DNA from: a virus
Strand: one strand, 5' to 3'
DNA length: 23,203 nucleotides
Virus record (IMG/VR): IMGVR_UViG_3300028917_000273
Location: 1-23,203 of that record
Part shown: one piece after another, positions 14,962-22,981 of the stretch
Position numbering within the stretch: position 1 is the first letter of the stretch
Layout of the letters: each line of letters starts with the position of its first letter
Translations under genes and position numbers: made by a program
The notes under the pieces: generated by a model
Database searches by the model: none
Told to the model about the DNA's origin: nothing
Seen by the model: the letters and a program-made list of their open reading frames with translations, nothing else

Positions 14962-16557
14962 ATGGCTAGAACACCCCAATATGGAGTTAAGAAAACTGCT
15001 GACGAATTATCGGCACAAGATCCCTCAGCAGTATTGTATGGTGTAACTCCAGACAATAAATTTATACCAGTCAAAATAGATGATGATGGTCGTTTGGAAT
15101 TAGCTTCTGTTACATTAGAACCAGGAGATATAGAAATTGGTGCTGTTGAAATAAAAAATCATAATACAGATGATCGGGTAGCTGTAAACACCAATCATGA
15201 ATTAAGAGTAGAATCTAGATTACATGATAATGATGGAACTGGAATCACATCAACAACCGTCGGAATTAAACAAGGTATTGATGTAAATGTTGTTGGTGGT
15301 GCTGCTTTTAGTGTTTCAGAAGCTGAAGATGATGATATTCCAGCAAATAAACCTAGTGTAGGTTTAATTATTCCTCTTAATTATGCATATGATGGTATTA
15401 GTTGGAAACGAGTTCATCAAACTAGTGGAGCAATGCATAGTCAATTAGTTTCTGCTGGAACTCAAATTTCGGCAACAGGAACTGCATTAAACGTTCACAT
15501 CGTAGGTGGATCTCCAACTGGTCCAACTGATACAGATGATGGAACTGTTGCTGGAGGACAAAATGCTAATTTAGATATTGGGTTAAATTATGGATGGAAT
15601 GGTTCCAATTGGGAGAGATTGAATTCTTCAAGTGGAAAATTACTTGTAGACGGTAGTGGTGTTACACAACCTATTTCTGTAGCAAGTTTACCTTTACCAA
15701 TTGGTGCAGCAACAGAATCTACTTTATCTACCTTTAATGGAAAGTTTATAGACGGAAATGATATTGGAGATGTAACAATAAATAATGGTGGTGGATTATT
15801 AGCTGTCAATATTCAAGATGGTGGTAACAGTATTACTATTGATGGTACAGTAACTGCAAATCAAGGTGGAAATTGGCCTGTCAGATTACAAGATGGTAGT
15901 GGAAATAATTTAACATCTCAATTAAGTGGCACACAGCAAGCTTTGGATGTTGGTATTAATGTTGCTGGAGTGCAGGTAGATCCTAGACAAATAAGAGCAT
16001 TGACTATTGCTGATGTTGTTACAGTTCAACAATTTATTGCAAGTAATTTAAATGCTCAAGTAGTTGGAAATGTAAGTAGTGGTGGAGTTGATTCAGGAAA
16101 TCCGGTAAAAGTTGGTGGAAAATATAGTAAAAATCCTTCAATACTTACTGACGGACAACGAGGAGATATTCAGTTAGGACCTTATGGATCTACTCGTGTT
16201 CTAAATACATATGATGGATTTGGTAGTGTTAGTTGGTCAGATCTTGGAGTCGCAAAAAGTGCTTCAGTAACTCATGATACAGTTATTCCAAATGGAGTTG
16301 TTTGGCATTTACACGATGTTGTTATGGGAGGAGATTTTGCTTACAATACAAATAAACGTAGTCCATACGTAGTTGTGATTTGGGATCCTACTGGCACAAA
16401 TGTCACAATTGCTCAACCATACTCTATGTTTAGTAAATCATTTCCGTTAAAATATAAAATTGTTGGAAATGGAGCAAAAATACTTAGAGTTATTGTAACA
16501 AATGGTGATAATCAAACTTGCGACTTTTTTACACGAATAATTTATTCTGTAGGATAA
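14962..16557 (+). CDS. Fibre- or appendage-like structural protein
   Basis: 531 residues; GGGAG before ATG 14962. Gly/Asn/Asp/Ser-rich and all beta. Two copies of a module are visible: residues about 122-160 (LNYAYDGISWKRVHQTSGAM) and 190-231 (LNYGWNGSNWERLNSSSGKL), each introduced by an Asp-rich stretch. The middle (NWPVRLQDGSGNNLTSQLSG) has the repeated strand-turn character of phage fibre and baseplate appendages. The C-terminal 150 residues form a separate beta domain (VVWHLHDVVMGGDFAYNTN) that may be a host-contact head. The gene lies between two genes with the DFETN module, in an apparent appendage block. Exact position in the virion unknown. Confidence 0.7.
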   Translation: MARTPQYGVKKTADELSAQDPSAVLYGVTPDNKFIPVKIDDDGRLELASVTLEPGDIEIGAVEIKNHNTDDRVAVNTNHELRVESRLHDNDGTGITSTTVGIKQGIDVNVVGGAAFSVSEAEDDDIPANKPSVGLIIPLNYAYDGISWKRVHQTSGAMHSQLVSAGTQISATGTALNVHIVGGSPTGPTDTDDGTVAGGQNANLDIGLNYGWNGSNWERLNSSSGKLLVDGSGVTQPISVASLPLPIGAATESTLSTFNGKFIDGNDIGDVTINNGGGLLAVNIQDGGNSITIDGTVTANQGGNWPVRLQDGSGNNLTSQLSGTQQALDVGINVAGVQVDPRQIRALTIADVVTVQQFIASNLNAQVVGNVSSGGVDSGNPVKVGGKYSKNPSILTDGQRGDIQLGPYGSTRVLNTYDGFGSVSWSDLGVAKSASVTHDTVIPNGVVWHLHDVVMGGDFAYNTNKRSPYVVVIWDPTGTNVTIAQPYSMFSKSFPLKYKIVGNGAKILRVIVTNGDNQTCDFFTRIIYSVG

Positions 16558-16561
16558 TAAA

Positions 16562-17881
16562 ATGTTTGAAATTGATTTAGATTACATTACATTTAAAGAA
16601 AAAATAAATAGTAAAAATTTACTTTGGCAATATGTTGAAGATGTCAAAAAATATGACATTTTTGCTTTTGAAAATTTTATAAAATATAATACAACTGTTT
16701 GGAAAGATTTGACAAACACAATTGGTTTTGATAACGAACAAGAAATACTAAATAAAATAGATTTTGAAACAAATTATAAAACACAAGCAAATCAAAAATT
16801 GATTGCTGATGTTAATGAAGAACCAATAAGTCGACCTACAAGTATATCTGGGATAGACGAACTGGGTTTAAAACAACATATTCGTACTGACTCTTCTGGT
16901 TTTATAATTCCGACAAATAGAGGAATAGTTTCTACTTCAAATTCAACGGCAACTCCTTTGGACTCTGGGGCTACTTATGTAGGAACAAGTGAAGAGGTAA
17001 AAGATTTTGCTACTATAACAGTATTTTTATATTCAGACCAACCATCTGCGTTAAATGGTTTAGTTATTGAGTGGTCGTCCGATGAGATAAATTGGGATGC
17101 AAATGATACCTTTTCATACGATCCGTCAAATGAAGCAAATCGTCTATTTAGTTTTGGATCTGTATCTAAATATTTTAGAATCCGTTACACAAATGGAACA
17201 GAAACCCAAACTGAATTTAGATTACAAACGATTTTACATCCTTTTCAAATTAAATCATCTTCTCATAGAATAGGAGATACATTATCATTAGAAGCCGATG
17301 CCGAATTAGTTAAATCTATATTATCAGCACAAAATGATGAAGATCGATTTGCTAATATAGGGTCTGTAACTTTGTTTAATAGTCATCGATTAAAAACTTC
17401 TGTTTCTGATATCAGATTAGAATTTGCAATAAGGAACAAACTTTATATAATTAGTGCAGATCAAAATTTAGCTGTTGGTAATTCAGAAAATAATGTTTTT
17501 TTAATACGAAATCCTATTGGTAATACAAAGAAAATGTACATATCAGATTCTATTTTTGATGTTGTAACAAAAGATAGACTTTGTATATGGCGAATTTATA
17601 AAAATCCTACGGTTACGAATGTAGGTACTTCTGTAGTTATTTCTTCATCAAGAGTTGGAGGGTCTCCTCCTGCATCAACTATGGAAATATATTCTGATCC
17701 TATTACAAGTAATTTTGGTACAAGAATTAGATCATTTTCAACTGGAACTAATTCTAATTCGACAGATGTCAATTTTGGTCTTGGATTTATTTTAGAACCT
17801 GGAAATGATCTTTTAGTAGTTGGTATTCCTAATGGAAATAATGTAATTGTTTCTTTGTCATTGCAATGGGTTGAGGACTAA
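16562..17881 (+). CDS. Structural protein: DFETN module plus fibre-type beta domain
   Basis: 439 residues; ATG 16562 four bases after the previous stop, with AGGA in the end of that gene. Residues 1-80 are the shared module (NLLWQYVEDVKKYDIFAFEN; KIDFETNYKTQANQ). Residues about 120-220 (STATPLDSGATYVGTSEEV, LNGLVIEWSSDEINWD, FRIRYTNGTETQTEFRLQT) match the jelly-roll type domain common in phage fibres and baseplate upper proteins. The last 200 residues form another beta-rich domain, ending VSLSLQWVED. Probably a virion appendage or baseplate component. Low GC and dense Asn/Lys codons contrast with the capsid gene. Confidence 0.68.
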   Translation: MFEIDLDYITFKEKINSKNLLWQYVEDVKKYDIFAFENFIKYNTTVWKDLTNTIGFDNEQEILNKIDFETNYKTQANQKLIADVNEEPISRPTSISGIDELGLKQHIRTDSSGFIIPTNRGIVSTSNSTATPLDSGATYVGTSEEVKDFATITVFLYSDQPSALNGLVIEWSSDEINWDANDTFSYDPSNEANRLFSFGSVSKYFRIRYTNGTETQTEFRLQTILHPFQIKSSSHRIGDTLSLEADAELVKSILSAQNDEDRFANIGSVTLFNSHRLKTSVSDIRLEFAIRNKLYIISADQNLAVGNSENNVFLIRNPIGNTKKMYISDSIFDVVTKDRLCIWRIYKNPTVTNVGTSVVISSSRVGGSPPASTMEIYSDPITSNFGTRIRSFSTGTNSNSTDVNFGLGFILEPGNDLLVVGIPNGNNVIVSLSLQWVED

Positions 17882-17882
17882 T

Positions 17883-18656
17883 ATGAAATTAGTACAATTA
17901 AATTATAATCAATTTAAATCAATTGTTGAAAGTAAAAATTTAGTTCTTCAATATGTAGAACATGTTGACAGATATGAATTATTTGCTATTGAAGGATCTC
18001 TTTCTTGGGAAACAACAATTTTAAAAGGATCAAACGATGCAACTGATTTTGAAACTAATTATAAAGATACTGCCAACCAACCCCTTTCTGTAAGAATTAA
18101 ATCCAGTTACATTAATAACAAACCAGTTGTACGTTCAGAATCAAGGCCCGATGATACTTCGTCATATTTTACAACTCGTGGAGATAGTGCAACAGGAATA
18201 GGAGATGGATCAAGATTTGAATGGGATTTTTCAAATTCTGATAATGAAGTTTCAGCACCATCTGGTTATAAACGAAAAAGAATAGAGACTAGTTTTGCAG
18301 ATGATGTGTGGGTAAAAGAGGGAACTGTTTATTTTTATAATACTCCGAAAGGTGCTTATATTGATTTTTATGTTGTATGTCCTGATGGTCAATACTATTA
18401 TGATAGAAATGGTGATCCTCAACAAGCTGTTGGTGATGTAATTATTGAACATTATGTAGTTGCTCATCCAATGCAAGATTCTGCTCCAATGGGTGATGAG
18501 TTAAATACAGAAGCTGCTACAATTAATGCTGTTCCACCTTCGTATAAATTTAGAATTGAAATTACAACTCCTGAATCAGATTCGGGGTCAAATGGTTATG
18601 CCGAATTAGAACTATATCGTATTAGGTCTATTTTACGTCCGGGTGAGGAAATTTAA
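17883..18656 (+). CDS. Structural protein with shared DFETN module
   Basis: 257 residues. ATG 17883 is chosen over an in-frame TTG at 17847 because GAGGA sits before it and the upstream part lies inside the previous gene. The N-terminal module (NLVLQYVEHVDRYELFAIEG; TDFETNYKDTANQ) is clearly related to the gene upstream. The rest is beta-rich (GSRFEWDFSNSDNEV; GTVYFYNTPKGAYIDFYVV; YAELELYRIRSILRPGEEI). The stop shares a base with the next ATG (TAATG). It looks like a paralogue that kept the attachment module and has a different C-terminal domain. Confidence 0.68.
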   Translation: MKLVQLNYNQFKSIVESKNLVLQYVEHVDRYELFAIEGSLSWETTILKGSNDATDFETNYKDTANQPLSVRIKSSYINNKPVVRSESRPDDTSSYFTTRGDSATGIGDGSRFEWDFSNSDNEVSAPSGYKRKRIETSFADDVWVKEGTVYFYNTPKGAYIDFYVVCPDGQYYYDRNGDPQQAVGDVIIEHYVVAHPMQDSAPMGDELNTEAATINAVPPSYKFRIEITTPESDSGSNGYAELELYRIRSILRPGEEI

Positions 18657-19174
18657 TGATTCGAAAACAAATGTTACGTCCGGGTGATTTAATTTTTTAC
18701 AGACCAAAAAAAACATGGTCTATTGGTTCTTGGTTTATTGCTTGGGCACAAAATGTAATAGGAAAATCTCCTATTCATAATGTTTCTTATTGTCATGTGG
18801 GAATTATTGATTCTGATACAAATTATCTTCTTGAATCTCGTTGGCCAAGATCAAGGCGCTGGAAAATTAATTGGAAAAAATTAGAAAAACAATATCATCT
18901 TGAACTTTGGAGAATTAGACATGTTAAAAAAGAAGAAATTGAAAAAGCTTTAAATTGGTGTTATGAACATTTAAATGAATGGTATGACTTAGGTCTTTTT
19001 ATTTGGGGTTTGTTCGATTTTAAAAATGCCGAGGTCTGTAGTACTTTTGTAGCGAAAGCTTGGAAAGCAGCTGGTCGAATATTTAAAATTCATAAACAAA
19101 TTCAACCAGATGCAGATTTTCATACACCGGATGAACTTATTGCTAATGAAGACCTTATTAAAAGGATAGCTTAA
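18656..19174 (+). CDS. Permuted papain-fold (YiiX/YaeF-like, NlpC/P60-related) hydrolase
   Basis: 172 residues; ATG 18656 overlaps the previous stop by one base. The N-terminus MLRPGDLIFYRPKK is the typical opening of the permuted NlpC/P60 group. His47 in SYCHVGI and Cys128 in AEVCSTFVAKAW occur in the permuted order (His first, Cys later) and are the likely catalytic pair. YDLGLFIWGLF before the Cys also fits. Members hydrolyse amide or ester bonds in cell-wall peptides or lipids. In a virion gene block it could open the cell wall locally at infection, or act on a virion or host protein. No signal peptide. Family call is fairly secure; substrate unknown. Confidence 0.8.
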   Translation: MIRKQMLRPGDLIFYRPKKTWSIGSWFIAWAQNVIGKSPIHNVSYCHVGIIDSDTNYLLESRWPRSRRWKINWKKLEKQYHLELWRIRHVKKEEIEKALNWCYEHLNEWYDLGLFIWGLFDFKNAEVCSTFVAKAWKAAGRIFKIHKQIQPDADFHTPDELIANEDLIKRIA

Positions 19175-19656
19175 TGGCAAATTTTACAACCAGACAACTT
19201 GAAATAATTCAAAGAGCTAGAAGGTTATTACCTGATAATTTTAGCCGGTATACTAATGACGAAAAGGTGCTCGCCTACGCTGAAGTAATTTTGGCAGACA
19301 TTAATTTATTTCCACCTTTAACCGGTTATACTACGGAAGATTTACCTGATAGTTTACTTCCTGTATTAGACTTTGGTATAACAGTAATGACGGAATTATT
19401 TTTACAAGCAAGAGCTACCTTACAAGATTTTAGTTACAACGATAATGGTCTTTCAATTTCTATTCAACAAGTACCTAATTTAGATGTTAGTTATAAAAAC
19501 ATGTTGGAACTTTATAGAAACATGATTACTAACTACAAAAAGACAGAAGTATTTAGAGTTGGTGGTAAAGGTCTTGGAACACCTCGCTTCCAGTCACAGA
19601 TTGGTCAGTTTTTAAAAATAAGTTTGGGAAGTTCATTTACATGGAACAGTCCTTAA
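19174..19656 (+). CDS. Helical phage protein, possible neck or head-tail connector
   Basis: 160 residues; ATG 19174 overlaps the previous stop (TAATG). Helical with a Pro-rich loop: RQLEIIQRARRLLPDNFSRY, KVLAYAEVILADINLFPPL, LPVLDFGITVMTELFLQARA. This helical pattern, with a beta hairpin (GLSISIQQVPNLDV), is like head-tail connector (gp6-type) proteins, but the match is by eye and weak. The last 16 bases overlap the homing endonuclease gene. Confidence 0.62.
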   Translation: MANFTTRQLEIIQRARRLLPDNFSRYTNDEKVLAYAEVILADINLFPPLTGYTTEDLPDSLLPVLDFGITVMTELFLQARATLQDFSYNDNGLSISIQQVPNLDVSYKNMLELYRNMITNYKKTEVFRVGGKGLGTPRFQSQIGQFLKISLGSSFTWNSP

Positions 19657-20309
19657 TAAATCAAAAAATTAGTAAGAAAGCAAAAGAACGGGCTAAAATT
19701 AAAAATCCAATTGTTAACATTTGGAAAAATTCTGATTGGATTAAAAATAATGTAGAAGCAAGAAAAAGAACACCAAAAATTTTATTTGTACATCCTCAAA
19801 ATCGAAAGGTGTATAAAATAAAGGAAAATGAATTTAGAACACAAGTTCAAATGCATGGAGTTTTGAAATATGCAAAATTACTTAATTGTTCTCAAAATAC
19901 TGTCAGAGAAAGATGTTACAAATTAGGAATACATTTAAAAGAAGGGCCTAGACCAAGTTTAGTTCAAACAATTGAATATAGTAAAAGAATGAGACGACAA
20001 AGATTAACTCAAAAATTTCCAACAAAAGCAACTTCAATAGAAATTAGACTTTGGAAAGAACTAGAAAGTAGAAATATTAAGTTTGAAAAACATAAATCAA
20101 TTTTAAATTTAACTCAACCCGATGCATTTATAGAACCAAATATTTGTATTTATGCCGATGGAGATTATTGGCATAATTTAAAAATTACTAAAAGTCAAGA
20201 CCAATACGTAAACAAAATTTTAAAAGAGAATGGCTACCGAGTATATAGATTTTGGGAACATGAAATAAATCAAGATGTTGGGTCATGTCTTGACAAAGTT
20301 CTAATCTAA
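19641..20309 (+). CDS. Vsr-like (EDxHD) free-standing homing endonuclease
   Basis: 222 residues; ATG 19641 lies inside the end of the previous gene. The C-terminal domain has the Vsr/EDxHD layout: Glu134 in TSIEIRLW, Asp161 in QPDAFIEPN, YADGDYWH (His178), Asp187, and YRVYRFWEHEI at the end of the fold, as in Vsr repair nucleases and phage homing enzymes of this family. The N-terminal part has a helix-turn-helix (KLLNCSQNTVRERCYKLGI) and basic stretches for DNA recognition. It overlaps a structural gene by 16 bases and is followed at once by the next one, as expected for an inserted selfish gene that keeps its neighbours intact. All catalytic positions look present. Confidence 0.88.
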   Translation: MEQSLINQKISKKAKERAKIKNPIVNIWKNSDWIKNNVEARKRTPKILFVHPQNRKVYKIKENEFRTQVQMHGVLKYAKLLNCSQNTVRERCYKLGIHLKEGPRPSLVQTIEYSKRMRRQRLTQKFPTKATSIEIRLWKELESRNIKFEKHKSILNLTQPDAFIEPNICIYADGDYWHNLKITKSQDQYVNKILKENGYRVYRFWEHEINQDVGSCLDKVLI

Positions 20310-20325
20310 CTATCAGGGGAGTAGC

Positions 20326-20850
20326 ATGAATAAAAAATTAAAAATACCGTTCAAGGAGTTGATAGGCGAAAAACCCCTATGTGGTAATTATCGTGTATCA
20401 TTTGAAATTGAAATAAATGAGGATGATGATTTACATGTAGATGATTTGGCCCAAACCATTGCCACTGGCTTCGAAGGACAGTCTACTCTTAATAAAATTG
20501 CTCATTTAGATTTTGAAAAAATTGAATATAACCCTGATATCAAAGTCGGTGATAGAGTAATTTTAACAAAAGCAATCCAAATTGAAGCTTCTGTTGTAGA
20601 TCATGAGCATTATTATACAATTGAAAAAGAACCAACAGAAAATATGTTAGGAACTATGACTATTGAATTACCTAAAGGTAGTCAAGCAATTGTTAATAAG
20701 ATTGGTGAAGATAAAATTGAATTAATTGATTTTGATAATACAGTTACTGTACCAATACAAAATATAGAGACAGAAGAAATTGAGGATTCTATTGTAAATG
20801 TTGACTTTGCCGCTGTTGATAAAAATGCAGTAGAAAAAATGGAGGAATAA
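20326..20850 (+). CDS. Beta-rich protein of unknown function
   Basis: 174 residues; AGGGGAG before ATG 20326. The first 75 residues mix strands and helix (YRVSFEIEINEDDDLHVDDL). Residues 80-150 are SH3/KOW-like beta (KVGDRVILTKAIQIEAS; GSQAIVNKIGEDKIELIDFD), similar in style to residues 112-165 of the first gene. The C-terminus is acidic. It sits between the homing endonuclease and the FN3 protein; no enzyme motif seen. Confidence 0.65.
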   Translation: MNKKLKIPFKELIGEKPLCGNYRVSFEIEINEDDDLHVDDLAQTIATGFEGQSTLNKIAHLDFEKIEYNPDIKVGDRVILTKAIQIEASVVDHEHYYTIEKEPTENMLGTMTIELPKGSQAIVNKIGEDKIELIDFDNTVTVPIQNIETEEIEDSIVNVDFAAVDKNAVEKMEE

Positions 20851-20851
20851 A

Positions 20852-21997
20852 ATGGCTCTTACTCCAGTTAGTCCATCATTAACAAATATAGTCGCTAAAG
20901 GGTTCAAAATTACGGTGAATCCTGATGGTAATCCTCCTGGAACATATTATGCATTTAAAGTTTTATTTAATTCTGATATAAAATATGTTGACGGAACCGG
21001 AAATTTACAAGATACTAAAATTTATTTGGCTGTAACTGAAATAACAATTATTAATGCAATTCCTAATACATATCATACGGTTACATTATTTGCTGCTGAT
21101 GATGCAGGAGGAACAAATGAATCTTCAGAAGGACCTCCAACAAGTGTAACAACGTTAGCTGCAGATCCAGTTGCTCAACCTTACCGAAATATTTTTTCTA
21201 CAACAGTAACTACTGATTGGACTGCAAATGAAAATCCAGATGGAACAGAATATTGGGTAGAACTTTCAACAGATCCAAATTTTATTCTAAATGTAAGTAA
21301 TTCTGGGTGGATTACAGATTTAGGTTATGAATTTACAAATCTATTACCTAGTACAACATATTATGGAAGAGTTAAGGCTAGAAATTCAGTAGTTGTTGAA
21401 ACCTCTTGGATAAGTTTAGGAAGTGTTTTAACATTAGTTGGTCCAGATGTAATTAAACAAGTTCAAGTTTTTAATTTATTAGGAGAGAGAAAATTTTTAA
21501 TTGTTTGGTTACCAAGTTTGGAAACAAATATTGTTAATTACAAAGTTTATAGAAGTCAATCTCCAACAGATGGATTTGAATTAATAACAATTACTTCACC
21601 AAATGTAATTTCTGCATATGATTTTGCTCCATTTACTTTTGGAATTGTTTTCTATTGGAAAGTAACTGCTATAGATGATGGTGGGAATGAAAGTTCATTA
21701 GAATTAACAACTCCTGCTCATGAAAATACATTTCATAGTTTTGAAGAACAACCATTTCCTGTTTCAATACAAACGACTGATGTTGTTACAGGAGAAACTC
21801 CACAAGGTGATGTAGATGGAATCAATACTGTATTCAACACAAATTATCCATATAGAAAAGGTACTTTAGTAGTGTTTTCTGGTGGAGTAAATATGTACAG
21901 AGGTTTAGATTTTACTGAAACTGGTTCACAAGAATTTACATTTACAGATCCGCCTGATATTGGAACAAAGATTAGAATCAATTACGTAAAGTTTTAA
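20852..21997 (+). CDS. Fibronectin type III repeat structural protein
   Basis: 381 residues; GGAGGAATAAA in the end of the previous gene before ATG 20852. Three FN3-like domains: about 1-103 (ending VTTLAADP), 104-197 (WTANENPDGTEYWVELS ... STTYYGRVKARNS) and 198-290 (RKFLIVWLPSLETNIVNYKV ... FYWKVTAIDDGGNES). A C-terminal beta module follows (310-381; DGINTVFNTNYPY, LVVFSGGVNMYRGLDFTE, IGTKIRINYVKF), the type found at the ends of phage fibres and appendages. Such proteins decorate virions and bind surface glycans. Exact partner unknown. Confidence 0.8.
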   Translation: MALTPVSPSLTNIVAKGFKITVNPDGNPPGTYYAFKVLFNSDIKYVDGTGNLQDTKIYLAVTEITIINAIPNTYHTVTLFAADDAGGTNESSEGPPTSVTTLAADPVAQPYRNIFSTTVTTDWTANENPDGTEYWVELSTDPNFILNVSNSGWITDLGYEFTNLLPSTTYYGRVKARNSVVVETSWISLGSVLTLVGPDVIKQVQVFNLLGERKFLIVWLPSLETNIVNYKVYRSQSPTDGFELITITSPNVISAYDFAPFTFGIVFYWKVTAIDDGGNESSLELTTPAHENTFHSFEEQPFPVSIQTTDVVTGETPQGDVDGINTVFNTNYPYRKGTLVVFSGGVNMYRGLDFTETGSQEFTFTDPPDIGTKIRINYVKF

Positions 21998-22021
21998 CAA
22001 TTTTGTTTTAGGAGAGTGAAG

Positions 22022-22930
22022 TTGGCTCCACAACCACGAAAAATAAATTTAGACGAACACGCTATTTTGGGAACATGTACAACTGAGATTTTAGCAGATG
22101 GTGCTGTTGTTAGTAATAAGTTAGCTGTAGGTTCTATTACTGCTGAAAAATTATATGCAGATGTATTTGGTGTTGGTGTTATGCCAAATCCTATTACAAA
22201 TGCTATTGATGTTGAAGTTGATAATGTTACATTAGAAATTAGTGGTTCAAATCAAGTTCAAGTCAAATTAAATAGTATAACTCCTAATTATTTAAACATC
22301 AATAATAATTTAGGATTTAATAATAATCAAGCTTTAGAATTTAGAGTTGAAAATGTAAGTTCAGATCCCCCAGCTGGTAATGCTGGTAGATTAATTTGGA
22401 GAACAGATCTTAATCAACTTCGAGTTGATACTGGTTCCATTTTTATTTCTGTTGGTAGTGGTGGACATGTAATAGAAGACGAGGGTGTTTCATTACCTCA
22501 AAGAACAAATTTAAATTTTGTAGGAAGTGGTGTAACAGTAACAGATGATGTTGGTAATGATAGAACTGTAGTCACAATTCCTACAGGTGGACATGTAATA
22601 GAAGATGAAGGATCCACTTTACCTCAAAGAGCAATTCTTAATTTTGTAGGAAGTGGTGTAACAGTAACAGATGATGGATCAGATACAGTTGTAACAATTT
22701 TAGGAGCTGGAACAACTACAAAAGATTTATTTACAGTAGTAAACCCTTTAGCGAAGACCATAACATTAAGTCATGTACCTATAACAGATTCAGAAATAGT
22801 GACTTTGAATGGATTACTTTTAAGACCTGGATTAAGTAACGATTATACAGTTTCGGGAAACCAAGTGACATTTACAACGGGTGTAACTTTAACTGTTGGA
22901 GACGAGATATTAGTTGTTTATTCATACTAA
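22022..22930 (+). CDS. Fibre-like protein with tandem modules
   Basis: 302 residues from TTG 22022. A GTG at 22016 lies in the same frame but is only one base after GGAG (22011-22014), too close to be used, whereas TTG is seven bases away. The N-terminus (NLDEHAILGTCTTEILADGAVVSNKLAVGSI, shown in part) has the hexapeptide style of trimeric fibre stems. Two copies of a 40-residue module follow (HVIEDEGVSLPQRTNLNFVG and HVIEDEGSTLPQRAILNFVG), then a beta module (LNGLLLRPGLSNDYTVSG ... GDEILVVYSY) like the one ending the preceding gene. Probably a fibre or short appendage subunit, part of a trimer. Confidence 0.75.
   Translation: MAPQPRKINLDEHAILGTCTTEILADGAVVSNKLAVGSITAEKLYADVFGVGVMPNPITNAIDVEVDNVTLEISGSNQVQVKLNSITPNYLNINNNLGFNNNQALEFRVENVSSDPPAGNAGRLIWRTDLNQLRVDTGSIFISVGSGGHVIEDEGVSLPQRTNLNFVGSGVTVTDDVGNDRTVVTIPTGGHVIEDEGSTLPQRAILNFVGSGVTVTDDGSDTVVTILGAGTTTKDLFTVVNPLAKTITLSHVPITDSEIVTLNGLLLRPGLSNDYTVSGNQVTFTTGVTLTVGDEILVVYSY
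22460..22705 (+). repeat. Tandem ~40-residue module with near-identical core
   Basis: Two copies, from 22460 and from 22586. Inside them 37 bases are identical (22514-22550 and 22640-22676), covering NFVGSGVTVTDD. The rest differs at many positions. The identity of the core against more divergent flanks suggests recent exchange between copies or strong constraint. Confidence 0.85.
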
Positions 22931-22981
22931 TTAATAGACAAGATAAGTTTTGACAAAATTTATAAAAAGGAGAAAATAAAA

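Noticed and set aside
22016-22021. GTG start for the fibre-like protein
   Set aside because: Only one base from GGAG, too close; TTG 22022 has the normal spacing.
22950-22955. TTGACA as a -35 promoter box
   Set aside because: At 17 bases distance the -10 position reads AAAATA, a poor match; an isolated TTGACA is expected by chance in AT-rich DNA.
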